A stretch of 64,000 bases of DNA. Origin: Bagarius yarrelli. Lineage: Eukaryota; Chordata; Actinopteri; Siluriformes; Sisoridae. Shown piece after piece: positions 47,238 through 58,690 of the stretch. The position numbers and the translations under genes were made by a program. The number at the start of each line of letters is the position of its first letter. Within the stretch, counting starts at the first letter, position 1. The DNA is taken from contig VCAZ01000017.1 of the NCBI GenBank assembly GCA_005784505.1, positions 2,548,072 through 2,612,071 on the forward strand, in the 5' to 3' direction. The notes below the pieces were generated by a model. The model saw only the letters and a list, made by a program, of their open reading frames with translations. It was not told where the DNA came from and made no database searches.

Positions 47238-47781
47238 TAATGAGGAGGTGAGGAGTTTAGTTGTTAAGTCGGAATAAAGAGTAAAATTTCTTTTATAGTT
47301 TGTCTGTTTGTATCCAGCAAAAAGGCTTGGAGGCTTCTCTGCTTTTCTGATCTCACTCTTTCTCTTTTTGTCCCCTTTTCTTGCTGAGGGTCAGTCCTGG
47401 TACACAGCTGGCATCTTCTCTAGCAGTGTTTATAAACTAACAAGTTCCCAGCACTCCAGAGGCACCTGAAAAAATAGAAACATCCTCAGAGCTACGGGCT
47501 TTGAAGTTCGGCGGAATCATCTGTTTTTTTGTTGGCTCAACAAATAACATCTCGGCCATGATGATTTATTATCCGTCCAAATACATACACTGGTTATGTA
47601 GGTACTGTATTTGGATAACACTTCTAGACTTCTAGCTACACTCATATGGCATCTTATGGCAACTTGAAAATCGATTTTAAAATCACCAGATCAACGTTTT
47701 GACACTGTACGACTATCTGGGGTAACATTCAGTTGTTGCTGTGGTCACACTGCACTATGGATCTACGACAAGAGTTTACAC
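47238..47781. other. Non-coding, no gene seen
   Basis: 47440-47560 is fairly complex ('gaagttcggcggaatcatc'), otherwise AT-rich. Confidence 0.45.
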
Positions 47782-47974
47782 CAGGGGTGGGCAATCTCGG
47801 TCCTTGAGGGCTGGTGTCCTGCAGAGTTTAGCTTCAACTTGGCTCAACACACCTACCAGTAAGTTTCAAGTGTACCTAGGAAGATCTTGATTAGCTGGTT
47901 CAGGTGTGTTTAATTAGGGTTGGAGGTAAACTGCATGACACCCGACCCTCCAGGACTGAGATTGCCCAACCCTG
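47782..47974. mobile_element. Intact hAT-type MITE, 193 bp, with 8-bp target duplication
   Basis: Ends CAGGGGTGGGCAATCTC and, reverse complemented, CAGGGTTGGGCAATCTC. Flanked on both sides by GTTTACAC (47774-47781 and 47975-47982), a perfect 8-bp target site duplication, the hallmark of hAT transposition. No coding capacity; moved by a transposase in trans. Low divergence of the ends suggests a fairly recent insertion. Confidence 0.95.
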
Positions 47975-47982
47975 GTTTACAC

Positions 47983-49104
47983 ACTGCAGGACTTTCAAAT
48001 AGGGAATCACCATAATTTCTGGTCCACAAACTATGTTTTACAACCAATCTTGCTTAAAAACATATAAGGAAATAACGCACAAGTTCAAAATTCTCATGCA
48101 AAACTGGAAATGGTATGAAAATGGTGGCCTGCAAGACTGTGTCAGTGATTCTCTTAGTCTGTCTTTGTCTTGCTTTGTTAAAGTCGATTGTCTATATGGC
48201 TTGAGATTAACCAAAAAGACAATGTGTTGAAACAAAATTTAGACATCTGCTGTAATGGTGAACACCATAATAACATGTTAATATGTCTGGGGTTTCACAC
48301 AGCCAGCTTTAAGTATAACGTTTATTTCTATTTCACAACAGTGGGGTTGCACAATGTCAACTTTATCCCTTATCTAGAATTCATAACTCTTAAATTAACC
48401 ATGAGACTGGATGTTAGGAAAACATGAAGTGGGGCAATCTATATGTTGGGGCAGCTAATGAGACAAAGGGCAAACATCATTTGTGTAATTTCTGTGTAAA
48501 CACTTACCCCTACAGTCCCGAGGCCTCAGTATACTTTATGTTGAAATGACATTTGGCTGACTTCTACATATAACATGATGTAATTATGGAACACAAGGAT
48601 CTAAAGAGGCGGTATCACTTGCCGTGTCTTAAACGTGGCAGTGTGTGGATGAACATGCAGTGTAATTAAGCTTGGCCTGGAATTTTATTGGACATTATTT
48701 TGTTGTTAGCATATTTTGATAGCTCTACCTGTAATACTGGAACCAGTAAAAAAAACTTTAACGAGTACACTTGTAGGCTTGTAGAGTCTTTACACAAACC
48801 GTTACTTATTGTAAAATTAAATGAGGTCTTGGAGTCTTTAGCATGACTTTGCTGTGGATTATAACAATGTAATTTATGCTTCTAATTTAAGTGTTAGTAA
48901 GGTAGAATGTGATGAACTAATCAGGCATTACATTAAAACCACCTCCCAAATATTGTCTTGGTTCATTTTGTGAAACCAAAAATGCTGAGATGTCAAGGTA
49001 TGGACTCTACAAGAGCTCTGAATGTGTGATGAAGACCTCATTCAACATTTTGACTCATGTTGAAATTTTTTAATGTTTTAATATAATTAAATTGATTAAA
49101 ATAC
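47983..49104. other. Non-coding, no gene seen
   Basis: AT-rich. Frames at 48033-48427 have no features. Confidence 0.5.
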
Positions 49105-49295
49105 ATTTACATTTACAGCATCTGGCGAACGTTCGTTATCTGGAGCGACTTACATTTATCTCATTTTATACAACCGAGCAATTGGGGGTTAAGGGCCTTG
49201 CTCAGGAGCCAGCAGTGGTGTCTTGGTGAAGCTGGGAAACAAATCCATATTCTTCAGGTTGGTAGTCCAAAATCTTAACCATGAGCCTCCACTTC
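49105..49295 (-). mobile_element. SINE family A, minus strand, near full length
   Basis: Tail 'ttacagcatctggcgaacg', 'ggagcgacttacatttatct', 'gggggttaagggccttgctc' and head 'cttaaccatgagcctccac'. Confidence 0.9.
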
Positions 49296-49324
49296 ACTCT
49301 GTTAGTTCAGAGTGGCTTTATGAA

Positions 49325-49830
49325 TTGATAAAGAAGCAAACCACCTAGGAAACATTACATGAAAATTAGCAGAAATTAATTCATTGATGGGAATTAACAG
49401 GAATTAAAGGAATAAACTGGTTATATGCAGAATGGAAGGTTGGAGTAATCAATTCATTTGAATCTAGTGTAAAAATTGATCAAAACAGCTTTATTGCAAA
49501 TGTATTTGAATTTCAAACAAAATAATGAAAAAAAAAATATGTCTGGCTTAGTATTTACCTAAAGGGGGGAAATTCTCCCCAATTTCCGAGGCTCTGAAAA
49601 GGCAAAACTGCCTTGCACTATACACTATTACAACAGCTAATTGTTTTTATATACAGATCAAATAATATATCATTTATATCAATTTCCCAAAATTTCAAAA
49701 AAAAAATTCAAATAAATTCCCATTAATTCCATTTAAGTTTTCAACTTGAATTTTTTTCCCAAAATTCCCAAGATGAAGTTAGAAAGTTCCTGGAAATTTA
49801 CCGGCAATTTTTTGCCTGTTTTCAATTCTA
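49325..49830. repeat. AT-rich dispersed repeat with imperfect inverted symmetry
   Basis: The left has 'gatgggaattaacaggaatt' and the right 'aattcccattaattccattt', which are complementary in type. 'ttcccaaaattccc' and 'ggaaatttaccggcaatt' belong to an AT-rich dispersed repeat seen in other fish. Probably a fold-back non-autonomous DNA element; termini not defined. Confidence 0.5.
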
Positions 49831-50004
49831 CTTAGTCAAAAGTGACTCGAACGCACTTGCGCTTTCCTAACTCAGATATGAGCTTTCCAGAAGGACTCAC
49901 AGTGACTTACAAAGGGAATATCATTGACATGAAAGATGATCAGTGTATATTCTGTATGACGTGTGTAAAACACTGAGAGTGATTTAGTAATTGTACGTTA
50001 AAAG

Positions 50005-50168
50005 GAAAGTGGTGGCTTAGTGGTTAAGGTGTGGGCCCGCTACCAGAAAGACTGGGGTTTGATTCCCAGCATCACCAAGGCCCTTAACCTGCAATTGCTT
50101 AGTTGTATAATAGAGATAAATGGAAGTCACTATGTATAAGGGTGTCTGCCAAGTGTTGTAAATAGATT
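50005..50168 (+). mobile_element. SINE family A, internally deleted
   Basis: 'gtggtggcttagtggttaag' head, 'gattcccagcatcaccaagg' joined directly to 'cccttaacc' (the 'gctgccactgctggg' segment is missing), tail 'taagggtgtctgccaag'. Confidence 0.9.
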
Positions 50169-50759
50169 AATAAATGGCTACGCAATGACTCAGAAGTCAA
50201 AAATTCTGTTTAAAAGTTCATTGACTGTTACTGCTTACTCTGCTGAATGATATACACATAATGTGCAACTAGCTGTCAGATATATTCATTCCTTTTCCCT
50301 CTCCTATCTGTTATTTCTTGTTCAGTAGCAGTAAGTCTCTAGCTAGATGAAAGGAAACAACAGCTGAGCATCCGATGCTTCAGAGAGCTAACGATTTACA
50401 TGCTGTTTGTAATTCTAAAATACATTTCAAATTGACATCAGCTACAGATTTATTATTCATCAAGCTTCCCCGTTTTTTTTTTTTCTTTCCAAAGGCTTCT
50501 TTGAACATACTAATGTTCATCATATGCAGATAAAAAGGTTTTGAGAGAACCTGGCTCACACCCGCTTCCGCGGCTGCTACACGATCCTTCTTTCGTGTGG
50601 AGCATGCTAAGGTATTAGCTACATTCCATATACTGTAGCTCGCTTTTTTCAGTTGCAGGTACGGGAAACACACAGCAAAAGGAACAAAAATCACTTAATA
50701 TATAAAACACTAGATGTGGGTGAACATACATGCCAGGTTTTGAAGCTGTACTGCATGTT
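50169..50759. other. Non-coding, no gene seen
   Basis: 50380-50700 is partly GC-balanced ('ccgcttccgcggctgctac'). The 104-codon minus frame over it includes a Lys run from poly-T and no domain. Confidence 0.4.
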
Positions 50760-50935
50760 TTCAAGAGTTTAGAGTTCTCAATAGAGTCTCAACTAGAGAA
50801 CCCAATTTTTTATATGACTCTGTATTCCCAAATCCTTCTCTTGTTGTTGTTACAAGTATTTGTTAGCTAGTAACTATATGAACAAAAAGCTGACTGAGTT
50901 GTTTAGGAAACTTCCTGCATTGTCAGGAACATAAG

Positions 50936-51147
50936 GCTCAAATGGCTTAGGTGCTAAATTGTTGATTGGAAGACCAGAAAGACTGGGGTTCAAGCCCCAT
51001 TATCGCCAGTCTGTCACTGTTCTCTGTCCTTGAGCAAGACCCTTAACTTTTCCTGTTCCAGGGGCACTGTATCACTGCTGACCCTTGCACTCTGACCCTA
51101 ACTTTCTAAGATAATATATGCAAAGAAACAAATTTCACTGTGCTGTA
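50936..51147 (+). mobile_element. SINE family B nested in repeat G
   Basis: Head 'ggctcaaatggcttaggtg', B-box 'ggggttcaagcccca', 'cttgcactctgaccctaact' and tail 'caaatttcactgtgctgta'. Confidence 0.85.
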
Positions 51148-51159
51148 AAGTCTGTGTGG

Positions 51160-51296
51160 GAAGTGGTAGCACATTGGTCAAGGGGAATTGGAAAATCAGG
51201 GTTCGATTTCCAGCACCACCAAGTTTCCACTGAGCAAAGCCCTTAACCCCCCCCTAATTGCTCAGTTGTATAAATGAGATAAATGTAAGTCGCTTT
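51160..51296 (+). mobile_element. SINE family A nested in repeat G
   Basis: Head 'gaagtggtagcacattggt', 'gggttcgatttccagcacc', C-rich 'ttaaccccccccta', tail ending 'gtaagtcgctttatga'. It follows the family B copy after 12 bases. Confidence 0.85.
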
Positions 51297-51450
51297 ATGA
51301 GTCCCAGGATTCAGTGAATTTGTTGAATGCCGTCTAGTGGAACGGATCATGGCAATTAAAGGAGAATCCCGACTGACTCACGAGACTCATGATCCGTTCA
51401 ACAAGTGATTCAAAATGATTCAAATCCCTGAATCGGTTTGGATTTTCCAT

Positions 51451-52439
51451 CTGTAGTCTAAACACACTATCCAAAAAAAAAATAAAGCACCACAGACCAT
51501 AAAAGCCATCTAAAACCATGAACACACCCACTGCGGGTATAACTTACATACTAAAGACACAATATGGCAAGAAACACACACATTAGCTATAAACAGGACG
51601 GCAGGAGCCCACAAGTCCTACATACATACATACACATTGTTTCAGCTTCATCAAGCAGCATCTCAGTGTGTAAGGTCCATCTTCCGCCATCTCCCTGTTG
51701 CAACACACACTCTTTCAACTACTCTTCAGTCATCGTTAAATGTATCTTTAAAAAGAATAGATTATTTTTTTATTCTTTCTTTTCTTCGTCGAAAAAACTC
51801 ACATTCCAGCATATGAATCAGTGCACCAAATGATGCAACAAACACCCCTGGGCCTCAAAGATACCATCAAACAAACACACACGCTCCTTTTCCTACGTCT
51901 TTACTCTCTTTTTTATTAAAAACATCGATCTAACACACACCATGCTCCTGACATGTGTTCCGGTGAGGATTTAGTGTGTTAATGCGAGGATCAATACGGA
52001 GTAGGATCACGCCTCGTCTGTTCTCTCTTTCTCTAGCTTCTTTATTCAGACTTTTCGGAAAAAAAAATAAATGAAAAGTTTTGCAGGACAGGTGCTCCAC
52101 ATTTTCACTGCAGACAGGAAAGGAGAGAAAAAAAAAAGAGAGACAGTCAGAAGAAAGCCATATGGGAACATCACTCTGTCTATAGCATCCCACTCATCTC
52201 CCATGTGTTCTGGGCCTCATTTTTTTTTTTTTTTTTTTGAACACACTACAAGCGTGAAAGCAGAAACATCTGATGCAAGCTTTTCCATTCTCAGTGTTTG
52301 AAAAGCTGTCCTACTGTAGTTCTTCAAACAGATGTAGGTTATATTCTATACATTCCATCTATACTACACTATACGACTAGGCGTTTGTAGACGCTTTACC
52401 TTAGAGTATTTACCTAAAGTAAACAATTAAATAGATTGT
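51451..52439. other. Non-coding, no gene seen
   Basis: Short frames only. T run at 52220-52238. No repeat family recognised. Confidence 0.45.
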
Positions 52440-52535
52440 CTTTGTATGCGGTAGCTTTTTAGTTTATATTCTCAGCACCGTCAAGCTACGTACCCCTTCT
52501 GGGCCCCTGAGCAAGGCCCTTAACCAGAGCCAGCA
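52440..52535 (+). mobile_element. SINE family A fragment
   Basis: 'attctcagcaccgtcaagct' and 'gggcccctgagcaaggccct'. Head and tail absent. Confidence 0.8.
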
Positions 52536-52974
52536 TTAAACTAACATCGGGGCCATATGGCTTCCAACAAGTGGGCAAACATTCGGTACCAATAACACTC
52601 ATACATCTGGTATCATTTCCTTTAAAGTAAACAAGAAAAATACAAGCTAATCAAGACAAGATCACGTCGCAACAAAAACTAAACAAATTGACAATTAGAT
52701 GTTGTGATAACGTTCTAATGGCCAAGAGTCACATTTAAGCTTACGGAAATTAAATAAACGCATAACTTACATTTTAAAATAGCCGAAGGTTTTACTCTGC
52801 GTACACATCAGTATGCTAATGATGTAATGGCGCATGTGATGCAACACAACCTAGCAAAATAAAATGAAACTGTTTTTACATAAACTGTAGTTCACTGTCT
52901 CATTTCACTACATTAAAATCATGGAACATTTCAACATTTTATTTATTTTAATTATTCTTACTATCATAATATAA
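52536..52974. other. Non-coding, no gene seen
   Basis: No features recognised. Confidence 0.5.
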
Positions 52975-53093
52975 ATAAATATAATAAATATATATATAAT
53001 ATAATATAATATAATATAATATAATATATAATATAATATAATATATAAATATAATATAATATAATATATAAATATAATATAATATAATATATA
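52975..53093. repeat. (ATAAT)n pentanucleotide repeat
   Basis: ATAAT/ATATA units, directly left of the family C SINE. Confidence 0.95.
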
Positions 53094-53450
53094 GGGCATC
53101 TCAGTGGCTTAGTAGTTAGCACTGTTGCCTCACAGTAAGAAGGTTCTGGGTTCGATTCCCAGGCAGGGGTCTTTCTGTGTGGCGTTTGCATGTTCTCCCC
53201 GTGCTGGTGTGGGTTTACTCTGGGTTCTCCAGTTTCCTCCAACGGTCCAAAAACATGTATGTTAGATTGATTGGTGATTTTAAACTGTCCATAGGAATGA
53301 GTGTGAGTGTGGCCCTGTGATGGACTAGTGAACTGTCCAGGGTGTCCCCTTCCTGCCATTTTTAATTCAGAGACGACTGGGCGACAGACTCCAGCAGATC
53401 CTTGTGACCCTGAATTAGAGAATAAGCGGGTATAGAACATGAATGAATGA
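53094..53450 (+). mobile_element. SINE family C, plus strand, full length
   Basis: Head 'ggcatctcagtggcttag' with A-box-like 'tagttagcactgttgcctca' and B-box 'gggttcgattcccagg', then 'tttgcatgttctccccgtg', 'ggtttcctcc'-like core, 'gtgatggactagtgaactg', and a tail of (GAAT)n. The 158-codon minus-strand frame (52964-53440) is antisense to it. Confidence 0.9.
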
Positions 53451-54344
53451 ATTTAAAATTATTTAAAAAATGCGTGCGGGGGCACAGCAGCCTTTTTAAT
53501 TTTATTTTTATTTTCATTTTTAATTCATTTACGTTGCTTAATCACAGATTGACCGGCGTTCCCCCTGATAACATTCAGCACAAATTTATTCTCTATCGGA
53601 AGTGAATTCTCTTTTCCTGCTCCCATGTGTTTCCCATTCCGATTGAACTCCAGGCACATTGTTTTTATTCGCATTACATCTGATTGTGAAGACTTAAAAA
53701 AAAAAAAAAAATCATGAAAAGACGACAACACATGCACACAAACCGAGTCTTCGTATTTTTTCCTTTTCTTTATTGTACACCACTTCCCACTCACCCCTTA
53801 TCATCCATGTCACATGTACAGTAATAGTTCTAACGTGCTGTCGACGATGGGAGCATGACCAATGTGTAGCATGGCTTCAACCGGATGACTCGTACGTTCT
53901 TGTATGTAGTAGTTACAGGTGCTACTGTTCTACGAGTCCACCTCTACCGACATCTGGAGGTCATATCCGGCCGCTAGACATCTTGAGCTTAGATGGACTT
54001 ATGATTAATAGTTTGCAGTGCGCATTTGGGGATTTCTACACTTCATAAAAAAAAAAAAAAAAAGAAAAAGAAAAAAAAGGTTCATACGTAAACATACATA
54101 TATCCTGCATGGGAAAATCGGGAAAGAGAGAGTCAGTGGGTTTTTTGTTAGTGTAATAGAATCGATAAGGCGGTAAATGTTCGATTATATTAACAGTTAC
54201 GTTGTTGTTAAGAAAAAAATTCGCTGAACATCCCTACGATGTTTTTCCGTACTCAATGAATTAAGGAAAACGTTCTTAGATCAGTACTATGAAATAACCA
54301 TAAAATAACGTTTTACCAACGTTTGTCACAGGCTGTGCACCGAG
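53451..54344. other. Non-coding; unique block 53790-54045
   Basis: 53790-54045 is repeat-free and GC-balanced ('cggatgactcgtacgttctt', 'ggtcatatccggccgctag') and ends in an A run (54048-54063). It may be a regulatory element; the 91-codon + frame has no domain. Confidence 0.35.
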
Positions 54345-54417
54345 GAGAGCAGCCCAACAGTTCCAGTTACCGGTTACATAGCACTCCAACACTTAACCAC
54401 TGCGCTACCACCTCCCT
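54345..54417 (-). mobile_element. SINE family A head fragment, minus strand
   Basis: 'cactccaacacttaaccact' and 'gcgctaccacctcc' are the inverted head. Confidence 0.75.
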
Positions 54418-55642
54418 GTACACTTCAAATCACGCTCCCAAAACTGAAACACACAACATTTAAAAAAACGCTAGCTTGTAGAACGTAAATTTTTTAGCTA
54501 GGATTACCCGGTTACGAATATTGTCCCTGACTCTATAATCGATTGAGCATGAGCTCGACATCACACCCTCACCATCATCTAGCTCTGACATAACGTAAAT
54601 ATGAAGCTCTACAGAACGGCCATGTGGTAACGCTAATTAGCCCGGAAATGTATAACACAAACACGTGTCAACAGCGTTCCATGTCTCGTCGCTTTAACGC
54701 TAAAAATAAAGGACAACTATCTTTAATACTACAGCTGATGCCTATTAGAACAAACCTTCGTAAAATGTTGCTGCAGATTTAAGTCTGATGTCCTGACTGG
54801 CGTTCCAGGTGTCACGCAGAGTGACATATGATCAGATATTGGGGAATATCCTACGCTGCTGTAACCCGTACCACATGTTCTACCTTTCAAACACAGAGCC
54901 GGGTGTCCGTGTATGATTCCTATCGTATTGGCGTTTCTACCGGTTTTCATTTACTATTCTTTCCTACACATTCTTTCTTTCCTTCTCTTTTTATTTCATT
55001 CTCGTTTTCACTCCGTTAATCTCTCTCTTCCTGTTGGTCCTTTATCCACCCACCTTAAATACGTGGTCCTCTGTTGAGAATTACAGATTTACGACATACA
55101 GAAAAGTCCTGCTGTGAGAATTTACTCCTTGTTCAACTCCCTGATCATGCATTTCTGTCTGCCTCTCATGAACACACGCCGACTAACAAAACACCACGCG
55201 GGTAAATCCTGATGACTCCATTTACTGATATCATTCTTTCATCACAGATGCTGATTTATATCCGTCAAAAGGCAGCATATGCAAAATTAAAACAATAGAT
55301 TTAAGACCAATAAAACAGCAATAAAAACAGTTATAACCACAGATATCCTGTGTAAGATCAGGCTGAAGGTCTTTCCTTAACGAAAGCTAATGTAAGAAGA
55401 TGAGATTTTCGCTTAATAACTGCAAAATGTCTCTGGTTAAGGAAGTTTTAGGCATATTAGTATGTTAATCCCATATTTGGTAAATAAAATCTTTACATTT
55501 ATTTTTTTATTTGTAAAAAAAAAACTAAAAAAAAAAAAGCCAAGTAGACAGACCGTGGTGCATTCTGGGACACTGAGTTCATAGGCGGATGACCTTACAG
55601 TATGTCCAATTCAAATCGAATACATATACAAATAAAATAATA
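54418..55642. other. Non-coding; complex stretch 54700-54960
   Basis: 54720-54950 is repeat-free ('gttccaggtgtcacgcagag', 'gtaacccgtaccacatg'). The rest is AT-rich. Confidence 0.4.
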
Positions 55643-55798
55643 TACAAATCCTTAAATATTTTATATATATTATACACAGTACAACCCTCTTTGAAAGGTT
55701 CTTTTACGTCTATCCGAAATAAAAACAATAAATTAAAACACTATATAAAAAAACAAAAAAACAAAAAACAAAAATACATAAAAAAAAAAAAAATGTAT

Positions 55799-55829
<31 letters not shown>

Positions 55830-56014
55830 TATATATATAATATATATATGCATATATATATATGTGTGTGTGTATATATATATATTTTTTTTTTTTGGGG
55901 GGGTGTTTAATATAGTATTTTAATTTATTTTTTTTTATTTTGGAGAGACGTAAAAGAACCTTTCACTATATGTTGTACTGTGTATAATATATATAAAATA
56001 TTTAAGGATTTGTA
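55643..56014. repeat. Long inverted repeat (69-bp arms, AT-rich loop)
   Basis: Arm 1 (55643-55711) and arm 2 (55946-56014) are reverse complements except for one 7-bp patch (55686-55692 against 55968-55974). The outer 43 bases match perfectly. The 234-bp loop holds A-rich DNA, TA runs (55798-55885) and a short G8 run. It could be a fold-back/MITE element; no clear target duplication beyond the arms. Confidence 0.9.
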
Positions 56015-56720
56015 AGGTTATAAATACAAATGTGTGAAGCTATTCCCTGGCTTATGTAGTATTTATGTACCCATTTATAAATATTATATTGCTGATGAAT
56101 ATGAGAAATAAAACATTAGAGAACATTCTGCATGGAGGTTTTCAAAATAACAACGTTTCACATCGCACCACTACATCACTGATGATTTCTTTCTTCTCTT
56201 TCAATGCCGAATTAAAATTTTATCTCTACAGTCGATATATTGTTTGTAGGTCAGCCATTATTATAAAACGTTTACTTAAAATTCATTTTTAACTCCAATG
56301 AATCGAAATTTCCCATGTTTTCTTTCTATAATAAGTAAAAAAACAATTTTTCTTGCACAATTATTTGACTAGTTTGTGATTTTTTTTAATTCTTTGTTTA
56401 TTTTACTTCTGGTGACGTTTTGGTCTTTATCACAGGAGCCACCAAAAAAACTCAGACTCATAGGCTACGCCATCATTTATAAATAATTATCCTTTTATAA
56501 AATTTTAATACCAATATATACACCTGCGGCTAAAGGAAATCCCACTAGTGTTAAAACGAGAACAAGGGCTCCAGAATGCGGAAAGCCCTCCGGGACAAAT
56601 TTTTACACTTTTTTATTGTTTGTTGAAATCCAGAAAAAAAATATTTACTTCCCATCGTCAAAATATTTCTGCTTTCCGAATTAGCCAATCAGCAACCCGA
56701 CACTTCCTCTTTGTGATTTT
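56015..56720. other. AT-rich non-coding, no gene seen
   Basis: Frames at 56065-56292 and 56548-56781 lack features. Confidence 0.5.
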
Positions 56721-56848
56721 GTGTGTGTGTGTGTGTGTGTGTGTTGATAGTAAACAAGAGGTTAGAGTGACAAAGTGGTGACAGCTTTCTTCCTCTAAAT
56801 GATGGTCTGCCAACCGTCACCAACACACACACACACACACACACACAC
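56721..56848. repeat. (GT)n and (CA)n microsatellites in inverted order
   Basis: GT at 56721-56744 and CA at 56823-56848, complementary, separated by about 78 bp. Confidence 0.95.
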
Positions 56849-57221
56849 TCACCATTACTTTTTCTATCTATTACAAACAAAGCGCTTAGACTTCAAAGTG
56901 TATCACTCAAAGCTGTCTTCGTCTCCTCTATACACAAATCTGCAGACCAGTTTGACGCCAATGTCGTACACTAACCCACATTCTCAGTAGACTGGTCTGC
57001 CTCACAGCCCCATCACACACACACACAGAAAGAGTGAGAGATTCCGATCGGATAAACACTGGCCTCATATCCGCTCTTTGATGCTATTGTTAGTTTTGCC
57101 ATACGGTGAAGATGATGACTTTAAAAGATGCTTTTATTCACATTACTGCCGCTTACATTTATTTCTATCAGGCATCATTGTTTCTATACTAACAACAGCT
57201 GGAACAAGTATTTATAGACAT
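56849..57221. other. Non-coding, no gene seen
   Basis: Short CA run at 57014-57026. Confidence 0.5.
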
Positions 57222-57405
57222 GTATTAAATTTCGGGCACTTGGCCGACACTCTTATCCAGAGCGACTTACATTTATATAATTTTTTAATTCAAGCAGTTA
57301 AAGGTTGAGGGCCTTGCTCAAGGGCCCAGCAGTGGCAGCTTAAGGTTGTACTATGAATTATACACACAACCTTGCGCCCAGCAGTCCAATACCTTAACCT
57401 CTAGC
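57222..57405 (-). mobile_element. SINE family A, minus strand
   Basis: Tail 'ccgacactcttatccagag', body 'aagggcccagcagtggcag', head 'caataccttaacctcta'. Confidence 0.9.
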
Positions 57406-57560
57406 AAGGGTGTTGCTTAAGGGGAAAAGTTAGGACAATGCACCTTGAGGGCCCCCAGAGATCTGTTTTATTAGTAGTAATAAAAGTGCAGAGTGGGTGT
57501 AGTCGGGGGCCCAATCTCATTTTCTTTCATAGGGACAAAAATTGCTTGTGGTGCCCCTGA
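57406..57560 (+). repeat. Dispersed repeat family F, copy 2
   Basis: Same order of motifs as at 24145-24335: 'aaagttagga', 'gatctgttttattagta', 'gggcccaatctcattttctt', 'ggtgcccctga'. It abuts the SINE. Confidence 0.7.
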
Positions 57561-57944
57561 TGGCTAGACTACCACTTTTCCAGATGCTGTAACTAATAAT
57601 TAAGGGAACTAATTTTAAAGAAATAAATATAATTGTAAATCAATAAAGTATATAGAATTGAAACAGGTTAAATCAGAATTGATCAGCATCATCATAGGTT
57701 ATTGCACCGTTATCTACACTACATGGCCAAAAATTTGCACCGCACCAGCACATTTATGTAAGCAGGGGTACTACTAAAAAGAATGAGGTTGGGTCACCTA
57801 CCACACGTTTTCCGCACCTAACATACTATTACATTACTGCCAGTACTGTTACTGCTAATAAAACAAATCTCTGGGGCCCCCAAAGAGTCCTACATCCCCG
57901 ACTCTTCCCCAGAGCCACTGCAGGTAAAAGAGTGTTTTCCACTC

Positions 57945-58245
57945 ACTGGCGCTGAGAAGAAACAGGTGGCAGAGCTGGAAGTTAGCAGAGCTGAAGATGT
58001 TGAGGTTTTTCTTTGGGAGTAACGAGGTTGGACAGGATTAGGAACGAGTTCATTAGAGGGGCGGCTCATGTTCGATGTTTTGGGAAGAAAGTCAGGGAGG
58101 CCAGATTGAGGTGGTTTGAACATGTCCAGAGGAGGGATAGTGAATATATTGGTAGGAGGATGAATAGGGTTAGGTGGAGACAGATGATTCGCTGTGGCGA
58201 CCCCTAAAAGGGAACAGCCGAAAGAAGAAGAAGAAGAGGAAGAGA
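57945..58245 (+). pseudogene. Non-LTR retrotransposon 3' end (reverse transcriptase C-terminus)
   Basis: 58013-58207 encodes GVTRLDRIRNEFIRG, then KVREARLRWFEHVQRR and RWRQMIRCGDP, a C-terminal region that I recognise from a fish non-LTR element family. Upstream, 'gctgaagatgttgaggttt' continues the protein in another frame, with one extra T in the T-run before 'gggagt' (about 58003-58012). About 40 residues expected between RRM and RVRW are deleted. The 3' end 'cgacccctaaaagggaacag' and (GAA)n tail are intact. Confidence 0.85.
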
Positions 58246-58299
58246 AGTTCTAGCATGACACTGCACAAAGCCGCGCAGCTCCAGTTCGTCTCTAATGAA

Positions 58300-58460
58300 C
58301 AAGCTGGAGGTGACTGTGGCAAGGAAAAACTCCCTGAGATAACATAGTAAGAAACCTTGAGAGGAACCAGACTCACGAGGGAACCCATCCTCACCTGGGT
58401 GACACCAAATGTCCGTTTATTACAGCTTATGGTAATGGTAATCAAATGCAATGTAAACCG
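58300..58460 (+). repeat. Dispersed repeat family E, better copy
   Basis: Contains 'aaggaaaaactccctgagat', 'gagaggaaccagactcacg' and 'cctcacctgggtgacacc'. It sits inside the Tc1 relic. The same family is fragmentary at 16633-16730. Confidence 0.75.
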
Positions 58461-58690
58461 TAGGATGAACTGGAACACTGAGGGCACCACAGACCTCCTC
58501 ACATGACTTTAGACATTAGAAACTGATCTCACTAATACTATCGTAGCTAAATAAACACAAATCCCCACAGTCACATGACACAATCTGATAAACAGCCTTT
58601 TTATGAAGTGTGGAGCTTATTATAGGAGCAAGAGTGAGATAAAATCCGGAACTGGCGTTGCTGTATAGTCTTTTGCTGTTATTACTTTTT

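Larger units (their letters stand above)
50760..51450. repeat. Dispersed repeat family G, split by two SINEs
   Basis: Left part 50760-50935 ('tttatatgactctg', 'ggaaacttcctgcatt') and right part 51297-51450 ('gagtcccaggattcagt', 'ccgtctagtgga') lie in the same order, without the SINEs, in the copy at 60530-61035. Class unknown. Confidence 0.7.
57715..58690 (+). mobile_element. Tc1-like relic broken by two insertions
   Basis: 'catggccaaaaatttgcac' at 57724 resembles the Tc1 terminal sequence. 'ttctagcatgacactgcac' at 58247 and 'aggatgaactggaacactg' at 58462 correspond to the HDNAPVHK and DELEH parts seen at 925 and 1057. A LINE fragment and repeat E lie between. The right part runs to about 58690 and is truncated. 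The left-end assignment is less certain than the rest. Confidence 0.6.

Noticed and set aside
52964..53440. 158-codon minus-strand frame
   Set aside because: Antisense of a family C SINE plus an ATAAT repeat.
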